DNA from: Nonomuraea terrae
GTDB taxonomy: Bacteria; Actinomycetota; Actinomycetes; Streptosporangiales; Streptosporangiaceae
Assembly (NCBI RefSeq): GCF_004348995.1
Contig: NZ_SMKQ01000032.1
Location: forward strand, 1 to 56,269
Direction of reading: 5' to 3'
Length of the DNA: 56,269 bases
This document shows, one piece after another, positions 16,680-24,898 of the stretch. The translations under genes and the position numbers were made by a program. The stretch's first letter is position 1. Every line of letters begins with the position of its first letter. The notes under the pieces are model-generated. The model saw only the letters and a program-made list of their open reading frames with translations. It was not told the origin of the DNA and did not search any database.

Positions 16680-17412
16680 CCTGATCCTCACCCACACCCG
16701 CTACCAGTTCCTGGAGCAGCTGCGCGTCCCGATCGCGCTGGTGGCCAGCGCGTTCTTCCCCGCGGCCGCGATGCTGGCGTTCGTGGTGCCCTTCGCCGGC
16801 GCCGACCCGGCGAGCGCCACGCAGGCGACGGCCGGGATGATGCTGTTCGGCGCCATGTCGGCGGCGTTGATCGGGCTGAGTATCAGCGTGGCACAGGACC
16901 GTGAGCAGCCCTGGGATCCCTACCTGCGCACGCTGCCCGCCGGCCCGCTGCCCCGCTTCGGCGGCCGCATCGTGACCACAATGGCCAGCATGCTGCTGTC
17001 GGTGGTGCCGGTCCTGCTCATCTCCGCCTTCCTCACCGCCGCCGCCGTCTCCCCGCTCCGCCTGGCACTGGGCATCGGCGCACTGCTGGTGGGCTCCGTC
17101 CCGTTCATGCTGATGGGTTTGTTCATCGGATACGCGGTGTCCCCCAAGGCGGCGATCGCGGTGTCGCAGGTGACGTACTTCCCGATCGCGGCGCTGGGCG
17201 GGCTCCTGATGCCGCTGGAGGTCATGCCGAGTTTCGTGCAATCCCTGGCGCCGTTCGTGCCCAGCCGGGGCGCCATCGAACTCATGTGGGCCGCGGTGGC
17301 GGGCCGCACCCCCTCCCCCGTCTCGCTCGCGGCCTTCGCCGCCTGGATCATTCTCGCCGCGGCCGCCGCCACCTGGGCCTACCGCCGCGACGAGGGCCGC
17401 CGCTTCTCCTGA
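16672..17412 (+). CDS. ABC-2 type permease
   Basis: 246 aa with six predicted membrane helices, the pattern of DrrB/ABC-2 permeases (YQFLEQLRVPIALVASAFFP at the N-terminus, QVTYFPIAALGGLLMPLEVM near helix 5). The GTG at 16672 overlaps the ATPase stop, indicating translational coupling. With the ATPase it forms a half-size exporter. Confidence 0.92.
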   Translation: MPNLILTHTRYQFLEQLRVPIALVASAFFPAAAMLAFVVPFAGADPASATQATAGMMLFGAMSAALIGLSISVAQDREQPWDPYLRTLPAGPLPRFGGRIVTTMASMLLSVVPVLLISAFLTAAAVSPLRLALGIGALLVGSVPFMLMGLFIGYAVSPKAAIAVSQVTYFPIAALGGLLMPLEVMPSFVQSLAPFVPSRGAIELMWAAVAGRTPSPVSLAAFAAWIILAAAAATWAYRRDEGRRFS

Positions 17413-17420
17413 TCCGTTTC

Positions 17421-17900
17421 TCAGCAGCCACGTACAGTGCGGTGCGAAAGGTGTTGAGGTCGTTCGTCACACATCGGTCCTCGGCCGTAGCCAACGAGGG
17501 ATGTAGCCCAGGTACGGCCAAAGCCACAATCGTGATCTTGGTTGACGGAGTCGAGGGCGGTCAGCTGCTGGTTCGGGGAGCGAGCAGACTGCGAGGCTCC
17601 GGGACGGAATGTGCGGTCGTCGCCCGCGGGCCAGGCCGGGCCGATGAGGGCGCCGAAGCGGTCCACGAGGTTGTCGAACAGCAAGCGGTCGACCTCGAGA
17701 TCGACCGGCTACTGCCCTTCTTTCGCACGGTTCGACGCGCTGCCGATGAGGCCTCGCCCACACCACCGCGTGTAACACGTCAGGGTGATGAACTCGATCA
17801 GCCGCCGGGCCGTACAGGGTGACGGAGATCGGCGCGAGCGGTTCGGCCAGGTCGCAAGGATCATGCTCGGCCGAGTCCCCGCCACGTCCGGGGCATGGTG
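17421..17900 (-). pseudogene. Unrecognised ORF with in-frame stop
   Basis: One minus-strand frame reads RLIEFITLTCYTRWCGRGLI, then a TAG at 17709-17711, then DLEVDRLLFDNLVDRFGALI and GPAWPAGDD. Composition after the stop still looks protein-like to about 17600. I do not recognise the family. It is either a broken gene or chance open frame in the roughly 500 bp between the ABC permease and the epoxide-hydrolase-like gene; nothing else is seen there. Confidence 0.3.
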
Positions 17901-17913
17901 ATCGCTCGGACTG

Positions 17914-19035
17914 CTACTCCCCGGCGTCGCCGGTGGTGGTGAGGGTGGCGTAGAAAGCCCGCACGTCCTCGACCAGCAGTTCCGGCGACTCGAGCGCCAG
18001 ATACGCGCCGCCCCCGGCCAGTTCGGTCCATCGCACGACGTCGGCGTCACGCGCGGCGAAGCGGCGGATCGTGACGTCTTCCCTGGCCACGAGCACCCCG
18101 GTGGGAACCGTCACCCGCGGCTTGGGCGCGTAGGCACCCGGGTCGTGGCCTACCTCGTAGTAGAGGTTGGCCACCGAGCCGGCGGTGGCGGTGAACCACA
18201 TGACGCTCACGTCGGTCAGGATCCGGTCGCGGGAGAAGGCGTCCTCGGGCAGTTCGGCCGCCGAGTCGGTCCATTCCTTGAACTTCTCGACGATCCACGC
18301 GAGCTGCGCGACCGGCGAGTCGGTCAGGCCGTAGGCGATGGTCTGCGGCCGGGTGGACATGATCTGGTTGAAGCCGAGGCCGTCCTGCATGAAGGTCTGC
18401 ATGGCGCCCAGGCGCCGCTGCTCGTCGGCGGTGAACTCGGTCTGGTCCGGGGAGGGGAAGGCGACGTAGGCGTTGACGTGCACGCCGATCAGCCGCTCGG
18501 GCACTTGGCGGGCCAGCTCCAGCCCCAGGTTGGCGCCTCCACCGCCGCCCTGCGTGCCGTACCGCTCGTAGCCGAGCCTGGACATCAGCTCGGCGAAGGC
18601 GGCAGCCGTACGGGGGACCGTCCAGCCCGGCGAGGCGAGGTAGCCGGAGAAGCCGACGCCCGGGCAGGACGGCACGACCAGGTGGAAGTGGCGCGACAGC
18701 GGTTCGAGGACGTCGAGGAATCCGATCACGCCGCCTGGGTTGTCGTGCAGGAGCAGCAGCGGCAGGGCGGCCTCGGAGCTGGAGCGGATGTGAAAGAAGT
18801 GGATGGACTGCCCATCGATCTCGGTGACGAACTGCGGGTACGTGTTGTACTCGGCCTCAGCCGCCCGCCAGTCGAAGTCGGCGAGCCAGTAGTCGACCAG
18901 TCCCTTGAGGTAGTCGAGCGGCACGCCCCGGCTCCAGCCCTGTCCCGCGATCTCGCGGGTCCATCGGGTGCGGCGAAGCCGTTCGTGCAAGTCATCCAGG
19001 TCGGCCTGGGCAATGTTCACGCTGAATGGCTTCAT
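17914..19035 (-). CDS. Epoxide-hydrolase-like protein lacking catalytic residues
   Basis: 373 aa with the full EHN plus alpha/beta-hydrolase architecture. The EHN domain (FSVNIAQADLDDLHERLRRT, then WSRGVPLDYLKGLVDYW) spans residues 1-110 and the hydrolase core follows. Three catalytic sites differ from active homologues: the HGWPGS oxyanion motif reads HDNPGG; the nucleophile elbow GGDWG reads QGGGGGANLG, so the Asp is a Gly; and the C-terminal GGHFAALE reads GGGAYLALE, so the His is lost. The reading frame is intact and well conserved elsewhere, which argues for a non-hydrolytic role rather than decay. It is divergent from the LAL regulator at 19100. Confidence 0.85.
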   Translation of the reverse strand: MKPFSVNIAQADLDDLHERLRRTRWTREIAGQGWSRGVPLDYLKGLVDYWLADFDWRAAEAEYNTYPQFVTEIDGQSIHFFHIRSSSEAALPLLLLHDNPGGVIGFLDVLEPLSRHFHLVVPSCPGVGFSGYLASPGWTVPRTAAAFAELMSRLGYERYGTQGGGGGANLGLELARQVPERLIGVHVNAYVAFPSPDQTEFTADEQRRLGAMQTFMQDGLGFNQIMSTRPQTIAYGLTDSPVAQLAWIVEKFKEWTDSAAELPEDAFSRDRILTDVSVMWFTATAGSVANLYYEVGHDPGAYAPKPRVTVPTGVLVAREDVTIRRFAARDADVVRWTELAGGGAYLALESPELLVEDVRAFYATLTTTGDAGE

Positions 19036-19086
19036 GTCCACGACATTAGGCAGAACCGGGCACAGCAGCATGAGTCGTCACATAGG

Positions 19087-19092
19087 TAATAT
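19087..19092 (+). promoter_or_regulatory. -10 element of the leaderless LAL promoter
   Basis: TAATAT, the best -10 match in the window, ends seven bases before the ATG at 19100 and no Shine-Dalgarno intervenes. This decides between 19100 and the earlier in-frame ATG at 19070. Confidence 0.6.
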
Positions 19093-19099
19093 CCGGCAC

Positions 19100-21718
19100 A
19101 TGCTTCGGGGGCGAGAGCGCGAGTCGCGCACCATTGACGGGTTGCTTGGTGACGCGCGGGCGGGTGTCAGCGGCGCCCTGGTCATTCTCGGCGAGCCGGG
19201 CATCGGCAAGACGGCCCTGCTGGATCACGCCGCGGTGGCCGGCGACCTGCATGTCCTGCGGACGACCGGCATCGAGGCGGAGGCGGAGTTGCCGTTCGCC
19301 TCGCTCCACCTGCTGTTCAGGTCGGCGCTCGGCCGTCTGGACAGCATCCCCGAGCGGCAGGCCGCCGCGCTGCGCGGCGCCTTCGGGCTCGGCCCGGCCG
19401 GTACGGGCGACCGGTTCCTGATCGGGCTGGCCGTCCTGTCGCTGCTCGCGGAGCTGGCAGAGGAAGGCCCGGTGCTGTGCCTGGTCGACGACGCGCAGTG
19501 GCTCGACCGGGCCTCGGCGGACGCGCTGGTCATCGCGGCCAGGCGGCTGGCCGCCGAAGGGGTGGCGATGCTGCTGGCCGCCCGCACCGGGTTCCAGGCG
19601 CCGGGCCTGCCGGTGCTGGAGCTGGCGGGCCTGGATGAGACGACCTCGGGTGAGGTACTCGACTCCGCCGCCCGCCCGCTGTCCGCCGAGTTCCGGCAGC
19701 GGATTCTCGCCGAGGCCGCCGGAAACCCGCTCGCGCTCCTGGAACTGCCGAAATCCGGTGAAAGCCAGGGGGAGCTCTCGCTCACCGCCCGGCTGGAGGA
19801 GGCCTTCGCCCACCAGGTGGACGGGCTGTCCGCAGCGGCCCGCGCCTTGCTCCAGGTCGCCACAGCCGACGCCACCGCGGAGTCCGCGATCGTGCTGGCG
19901 GCCGGGCGCGCGCTGGGCTGCGCCCCGGAACACCTGGAAGAGATCAGCGGGGCCGGTCTGATCCATACGGCCGATGGATCGCGGCTGGAGTTCCGGCATC
20001 CGCTGGTCAGGGCGGCCGTCTGGCAGCGGACGCCGCTTGCCCGGCGGCTGGCCGTCCATCACGCCCTCAGCCAAGTCCTGGAAGGCACGGCGGACGCCGA
20101 CCGCAGCGCCTGGCACATGGCTGCCGCCACGCTGACGGCTGATGAGCAGGTGGCGGCGCGGCTGGAGGCGACCGCCGCCCGCGCCCACGCCCGCGGCGGT
20201 TACGCCTCGGCCGCCTCGGCCTACGAACGTGCCGCCGCGCTGAGCCCCTCGGCCGGCGAACGCGCCCGCAGGCTCACCCTGGCGGCCGAGGCCACCGAGT
20301 TCAGCGGCCGTTTCGACCGGGCCAGAACCCTGGCGCTCGGCGCCGGGAACCCCGGCGCGGAGCTGACCTCCCGGCTGATCCGGGTGCGAGCCTGCTGCGA
20401 CTACGGCGAGGGGCACCTGCAGGGCGCGCACGCGATGCTGTCAGTCGGCGTGGACCACCTGGCCGCCGCCGACCCGAGCTCGGCCGTCTGGCTGCTGCTC
20501 GACGCCGCCTCCATGATCTGGCTCGACGGCGACCGCGACATGGCCCACCGCACGGCCGAGCAGCTCGACGCGCTGCGGGTGCCGCCCGACGCCGATGTCG
20601 TCGCGGTCCACCAGCTCTGCCGCTGGTTCGTCGCGCTCGCCCTCGGACGCCCCTCCTCCGGCCTGCCGCCGCTGGCCGATGTGGTCGAGTCCGCTCGGGC
20701 CCAGGCCGGACCTGACCGCCGCGGGCTGCTGCTGATCGGTGGGCTCGGCCTGGCCGACTACGACGCCCGCACCCACCAGCTCGCCCTGGCGGCCACCGCC
20801 ACGCTGCGGGCCGAGGGCCGGGTCGGGCTGCTGCCGCAGGCGCTGACCTTCCTGGCCCGCGTCGAGTACGTCCGCGGCCGCTACGCCGACGCGCGCGGCT
20901 TCGCCGAGGAGGCCGTGAGCATCGCCGCGGATACCGGACAGCCCGCCTGGTCACGCCTGGCCACCGCGCTCCTGGACCAGCTCGCCGCCGTCCACGGAGA
21001 CCCGCTCGATCCCGCGACCGCCAATCCGGCCGCGCTCGGGCTCCTCGACCTCGGCCAGGGCCGTCCGGAGCAGGCCCTGCTCGGCCTGGAGGCGCTCGTG
21101 TACGGCAAGGCACGCAACCGAACCTCCGCCATGCACCTGGTGCCCGACCTGGTCGAGGCCGCCTTGCGCAGCGGCAGGAGCGCCCGCGCGGCCGAGCCGT
21201 TCGCCCGCCTGGAATCCTGGGCCGGCGTGTTGCGGCAGGGGTGGACCGACGCCCTGGTCTCCCGCTGCCGCGCCCTGCTGTCCACCACCCCGGATGCCGA
21301 CGCGCACTTCCGTGCCGCGCTCGCCGCCCATGAACGGCCCTTCGACCGCGCCCGCACCGAACTGCTGTACGGCGAATGGCTGCGCAGGAGCCGCCGGACC
21401 AGCGACGCGCAGGAGCACCTGCGGGCAGCGCTGGAGACGTTCGAGTGGCTCGGCGCGCGCCCCTGGGCCGACCGGGCACGCACGGAGCTGGGCGCGACCG
21501 GCTGGAGCACCCAGCGCAACACCGGCGACCGCTTCGCCCAGCTCACCCCGCAGGAACGACAGATCGTCCACCTGGCCGCCCAAGGGCTGTCGAACAAGGA
21601 CATCGCCGCGCACCTGTTCCTGAGCCCCAGAACCGTGGGGCAGCACCTCTACAAGGCCTTCCCGAAGCTCGGCGTCACCGCACGCGCCCAGCTCGCCGAC
21701 CTTACCCTCAGCAGCTGA
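19100..21718 (+). CDS. Large ATP-binding LuxR-family regulator (LAL type)
   Basis: 872 aa. The protein begins MLRGRERES, the normal LAL start. Walker A is ILGEPGIGKTALLDHA (residues about 27-42) and Walker B CLVDDAQWLDRASADAL, forming the AAA/STAND ATPase. A long helical TPR-like middle (about residues 350-790) follows. The C-terminal LuxR HTH reads LTPQERQIVHLAAQGLSNKD followed by IAAHLFLSPRTVGQHLYKAF. LAL regulators activate pathway genes in actinomycetes. The divergent epoxide-hydrolase-like gene (64 bp between starts) is the obvious target. Confidence 0.92.
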   Translation: MLRGRERESRTIDGLLGDARAGVSGALVILGEPGIGKTALLDHAAVAGDLHVLRTTGIEAEAELPFASLHLLFRSALGRLDSIPERQAAALRGAFGLGPAGTGDRFLIGLAVLSLLAELAEEGPVLCLVDDAQWLDRASADALVIAARRLAAEGVAMLLAARTGFQAPGLPVLELAGLDETTSGEVLDSAARPLSAEFRQRILAEAAGNPLALLELPKSGESQGELSLTARLEEAFAHQVDGLSAAARALLQVATADATAESAIVLAAGRALGCAPEHLEEISGAGLIHTADGSRLEFRHPLVRAAVWQRTPLARRLAVHHALSQVLEGTADADRSAWHMAAATLTADEQVAARLEATAARAHARGGYASAASAYERAAALSPSAGERARRLTLAAEATEFSGRFDRARTLALGAGNPGAELTSRLIRVRACCDYGEGHLQGAHAMLSVGVDHLAAADPSSAVWLLLDAASMIWLDGDRDMAHRTAEQLDALRVPPDADVVAVHQLCRWFVALALGRPSSGLPPLADVVESARAQAGPDRRGLLLIGGLGLADYDARTHQLALAATATLRAEGRVGLLPQALTFLARVEYVRGRYADARGFAEEAVSIAADTGQPAWSRLATALLDQLAAVHGDPLDPATANPAALGLLDLGQGRPEQALLGLEALVYGKARNRTSAMHLVPDLVEAALRSGRSARAAEPFARLESWAGVLRQGWTDALVSRCRALLSTTPDADAHFRAALAAHERPFDRARTELLYGEWLRRSRRTSDAQEHLRAALETFEWLGARPWADRARTELGATGWSTQRNTGDRFAQLTPQERQIVHLAAQGLSNKDIAAHLFLSPRTVGQHLYKAFPKLGVTARAQLADLTLSS

Positions 21719-21789
21719 CAGCCGTTCACGGACAGGCGAGCGCGGGCCGCCTGCACCCGGAGCCGGTCGGCCGTCGTGGAGATCCTGAC

Positions 21790-22090
21790 GATCCACGCGG
21801 CCGGGTCCCCCCGTACAGGATCGTCGACATGGCGGGGTGACCAGACGCGCCAGGTGCGCAACAACCCGCACGTTGCCTGAACGTGCACGGCCCCGACGTA
21901 TGGCTGTTTGCCGTCGCCTCCGCCACCAGGTCGCGCAGCGTACTCCCCGACCACCGGGAATAGCGCCGCGCGCACAGTCTCCTCCGGGTGACCCATTGCC
22001 GCGTCCGCCAACCGGAAGAGGATGCCTCCTTGCCACGGACCTTCTTCGGCTCCGCCGTTAGCTGCCGCTCCACCCGCCGCTCCTCACGGG
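21790..22090 (-). pseudogene. Tn3-family transposase fragment
   Basis: Read in two frames, the strand gives ERQLTAEPKKVRGKE, then LADAAMGHPEETVRAALFPV and VGE, then STLRDLVAEATANSHT. This is the pattern of the region before the catalytic core of actinobacterial Tn3-type transposases ('KKVRGKEGLLF.LAEA....VR.ALFPVVGE.TLRDLVAEAKAN'). At least two frameshifts are present; no DDE residues, res site or terminal repeats were found. Confidence 0.65.
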
Positions 22091-22177
22091 CATTGATCTT
22101 GTGACCAGAGCGACCAGCAGAAGCATCGGCGATCTCCGTCGGCAGCGAGTCCAGCCCGCCGCGCCCGGTCTCGCTTC

Positions 22178-22220
22178 AGCGAGGCCAGCAGCGAGGCCAG
22201 CAGCGAGGCCAGCAGCGAGG
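22178..22220 (+). repeat. 12 bp tandem repeat, 3.6 copies
   Basis: The unit AGCGAGGCCAGC is repeated without mismatch three times plus seven bases. It lies in non-coding debris between the Tn3 fragment and the histidine kinase. On the minus strand it could encode a repeated LLAS peptide, but no gene supports that. The rest of 22091-22470 shows nothing recognisable. Confidence 0.8.
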
Positions 22221-22471
22221 GCCGTCCGTCGTTGCCCTTCTGCACCAGGCCACCAGGCAGCCCGCGCACGCCTTGCCCAGGCGCTCGATCGTCTACGTGC
22301 AAAAACCTTTTTGGGGACACGAAAGTGACTGCAGTCGCGTAGAGCCACATTGCGTCCATCGGGCCGATCCGAGCGGTGAGCCCTTCACCCTGGCACGAGG
22401 CGACACCAGTAAGGTTCAGATCGCAATCACGAGCACCGCCCAGCTGTTACCTGGCTCGCCGGCCGGGAGGT

Positions 22472-23218
22472 TCAGGCGGCGAGCGGAAGCCGGACCACGA
22501 AGGACGCGCCGCCAACGGGAGAGTCCTCGACGTGCACCGTTCCGTCGTGGGCGGTCGCGATGTTGTGCACGATGGTCAGGCCGAGGCCTGTGCCTCCACG
22601 GTCGCGGGAACGGGCCTCGTCCAGCCTGGCGAACCGTTCGAAGATCCGTTCTCTGTCGGATTCGGCGATTCCCTCACCGTCGTCGGCGACGATCAGCTCT
22701 GCCTGGCCGCCGTTCCGGCGAACCTGCACATGTACCGTCTGCCGGGCGTGCCGCCGGGCGTTGTCGAGCAGTTCGGTGAGCAGGCGACGCAGCTTGGGTG
22801 CGAAGGCGTCGACCACGAGCTTCTCGTCCACGTGGACCTTGAACCCGTGCTCGGCCTGCCGGGAGACCTCCTCGCGGACAAGTTCGGAAAGATCGACCGG
22901 CGTCCGTTCGGTGGCCAAGTTGGCGGCCTGCATCTGGGCCAGCAGATGCAGATCGTCGACGATCCCCTGCAGTCGGCCCACGTCCTGGAGCGCGCGTTCG
23001 AGCATCTCTTCGATGTCGATCTCACCAGGGTGCAGTCGGGCGGCCTCCAGCTTCACGCGGAGCCCCGCTATGGGAGTGCGCAATTCGTGTGCTGCAGCTG
23101 CCTCGAACCGTCGCTGCCAGTCGATCGCCTGGTCCAGTTTCCGGCGCATGATGGCGACGTGGCTCTCGATCTCGTCGAGCTCGTTCAGGCTTTCACGCAG
23201 ATCGTTGAGCGGCTTCAT
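22472..23218 (-). CDS. Soluble sensor histidine kinase without sensor or membrane domain
   Basis: 248 aa. The H-box reads FEAAAAHELRTPIAGLRVKL, preceded by a coiled-coil-like helix (NELDEIESHVAIMRRKLDQA). The N-box LLTELLDNARRHARQ, G1 DDGEGIAESD, F-box FERFARLDEARSRD and G2 GGTGLGLTIV complete the ATPase domain. Normal relatives carry two TM segments and a HAMP domain ahead of this; here the ATG at 23218 has GGAGGGAG upstream, so the short form appears genuine. No response regulator gene is nearby. Either a cytosolic orphan kinase or a truncated gene that gained a start. Confidence 0.8.
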   Translation of the reverse strand: MKPLNDLRESLNELDEIESHVAIMRRKLDQAIDWQRRFEAAAAHELRTPIAGLRVKLEAARLHPGEIDIEEMLERALQDVGRLQGIVDDLHLLAQMQAANLATERTPVDLSELVREEVSRQAEHGFKVHVDEKLVVDAFAPKLRRLLTELLDNARRHARQTVHVQVRRNGGQAELIVADDGEGIAESDRERIFERFARLDEARSRDRGGTGLGLTIVHNIATAHDGTVHVEDSPVGGASFVVRLPLAA

Positions 23219-23425
23219 GCGGACTCCCTCCTTCAGCCATCGTGTGTGCGCCTGCAAGATCCACTGCAACAACCACCATCAGCTTAACCGGCGCCCGTGT
23301 CGAACTGCTGCAGTCGTGCGGCGGACGCGGTGTGCAGGCCGGCCTGTCGCCGCGCCAGCGAGTTGCTGGGTCAGGTGCTTGGCGAGCACCCTGGTGCGTC
23401 ATCAGCCGCGGGCGTCGGTGCAGAC

Positions 23426-23568
23426 CGGCTCGGCCCCGCGATGGAGGCGGCAGGCGACCAGGATGCCGCCGCGATGAACGCCCTGCCGAAGTACGTCGCC
23501 TCCCGAACACTGACCGAGGCCACCTGGAACGCCACGATCACCGAGGGAGACGTCGCCAAGGGGGTAGC
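23426..23568 (+). pseudogene. RibD/dihydrofolate-reductase-like fragment
   Basis: About 30 codons around 23474 read MNALPKYVASRTLTEATWNA then TITEGDVAKGV, the central motif of the RibD C-terminal (DHFR-like) family ('LN..PKYV.S.TL....W....I..GDV'). The NADPH-binding N-terminus and the C-terminus are missing. It lies between the histidine kinase and the ArsR operon. Confidence 0.6.
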
Positions 23569-23659
23569 ACCTCATCAACTACATCGCCAGACTCCTGCTC
23601 GGGACCGGCGGGTTGACCCCGACTGCACCCTGGAGCCTGAAAGACACTTAAGCCACCAC

Positions 23660-23702
23660 TTGACTTTCCAGGTCCGGCGGTTAAGGTTAAGTGCATGCTT
23701 AA
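23660..23702 (+). promoter_or_regulatory. Leaderless ArsR promoter with operator
   Basis: -35 TTGACT (23660-23665), 16 bp spacer, -10 TAAGGT (23682-23687), then seven bases to the ATG at 23695. The inverted repeat TTAAG-TGCATG-CTTAA (23687-23702) covers the transcription and translation start, consistent with autorepression by the ArsR protein. A further CACTTAAG copy lies at about 23646. Confidence 0.65.
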
Positions 23703-24033
23703 GCGTGAGGCAGCGGACGGAGTGTTCCACGCGCTCGCGGATGCCAACCGGCGAGCCGTTATCGAACGCCTGACCCGCGGCCCGGCCACCGTGAGCGAGC
23801 TGGCGGCCCAGCTCGGGGTGACCGTCGCCGCGACGGTCCAGCACCTCCAGGTGCTGCAGGACAACGAGCTGGTGCGGTCGGAGAAGGTCGGTCGGGTCCG
23901 CACTTGCCAGATCGATCCGGCCGGCCTCCGCAACGCCGAGGCGTGGTTGCAGCGTCAGCGCACGGCGTGGGAGCACCGCCTGGACCGCCTCGGCGCGGTT
24001 CTCGACGACCAGACGGAGGAGTCAGGATCATGA
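23695..24033 (+). CDS. ArsR-family regulator of an SRPBCC operon
   Basis: 112 aa wHTH: VFHALADANRRAVIERLTRG, ATVSELAAQLGVTVAATVQH, then LQVLQDNELVRSEKVGRVRT. No metal-binding cysteine pair is seen, as usual for ArsR proteins paired with AHSA1/SRPBCC partners. The stop overlaps the next ATG (ATGA at 24030), starting a four-gene coupled operon. The operator over its leaderless start suggests autoregulation. Confidence 0.92.
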   Translation: MLKREAADGVFHALADANRRAVIERLTRGPATVSELAAQLGVTVAATVQHLQVLQDNELVRSEKVGRVRTCQIDPAGLRNAEAWLQRQRTAWEHRLDRLGAVLDDQTEESGS

Positions 24034-24473
24034 CCGACCACTCGGTGAAACACAGCACGTTCACACTGGAGCGGACCTACGCCGCCTCGCCGGCCACGGT
24101 CTTCGCGGCCTGGTCCGACCGCGACACGAAGGCGAAGTGGTTCGCGGCCGAGGACACCCGCTACTCGCTGGACTTCCGGGTCGGCGGCACCGAGGCCGTG
24201 CACGGCGGCGACGGGGTCGATCTCGTCGCCAGGAGCGAATACCACGACATCCTCCCCGACCAGCGCATCGTCTACACCACGGCCCTGTTCACCGGGGGCG
24301 TCTTGTCGACCGTGTCGCTTACCACCGTGCGGTTCGACCGCGACGGCGACGGGACCCGCCTGGTGCTCACCGAACAGGGCACCTTCCTGAACGACCAGGA
24401 ACAGCCCGAGTGGCGCGAGCGGGGCACCGGCGACTGGCTGGACGCTCTCGGCCGTCAGGTGGCCCAGCGATGA
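24030..24473 (+). CDS. SRPBCC/AHSA1-domain protein
   Basis: 147 aa helix-grip protein: FTLERTYAASPATVFAAWSD at the N-terminus, WFAAEDTRYSLDFRVGGTEA in the middle, and a C-terminal WLDALGRQV helix. Relatives bind hydrophobic ligands; function is not fixed by sequence. ATGA overlaps on both sides show translational coupling with ArsR and the SnoaL-like gene. Confidence 0.9.
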   Translation: MTDHSVKHSTFTLERTYAASPATVFAAWSDRDTKAKWFAAEDTRYSLDFRVGGTEAVHGGDGVDLVARSEYHDILPDQRIVYTTALFTGGVLSTVSLTTVRFDRDGDGTRLVLTEQGTFLNDQEQPEWRERGTGDWLDALGRQVAQR

Positions 24474-24898
24474 CGGCGGACAGCGAACAGCAGATCCGCG
24501 AGCTGCTGGAGACCCGCACCCGGGCGTTCGACCGCCGGGACGCCGCCGCCGCGACCGCCGACTACGACGACGACCTCGTGCTGTACGACGCGGTCGGCCC
24601 GTTCGTTCGCCGTGGCGAGGACCCGACCGGGCGGGTGGAGAGATGGATCGCGTCGTACCGCACCGGGATCGGGCACGAGATCCGCGACCTGGAGATCACC
24701 GCCGGAGCCGATCTCGCGTTCTGCCACTTCCTTGTCCGGATCAGCGGCACGATGCGGGACGGCACCGAGGTCGCCATGTGGGTGCGAGCGACGAGTTGCC
24801 TCCGCCGGCAGGGCAGCGCCTGGACGATCGTTCACGAGCACGCGTCAGTGCCCTTCGACGCCGACACCGGCCACGCCGTGCTGCGCGGTGAGCTCTGA
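24470..24898 (+). CDS. SnoaL-like / NTF2-fold protein
   Basis: 142 aa. The segment LLETRTRAFDRRDAAAATAD followed by YDDDLVLYDAVGPF is characteristic of SnoaL/DUF4440-type cone folds, and the C-terminal strand reads TIVHEHASVPFD. The family contains cyclases, isomerases and simple binding proteins. It is coupled by ATGA overlaps to the SRPBCC gene and to the serine hydrolase. Confidence 0.88.
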   Translation: MTADSEQQIRELLETRTRAFDRRDAAAATADYDDDLVLYDAVGPFVRRGEDPTGRVERWIASYRTGIGHEIRDLEITAGADLAFCHFLVRISGTMRDGTEVAMWVRATSCLRRQGSAWTIVHEHASVPFDADTGHAVLRGEL

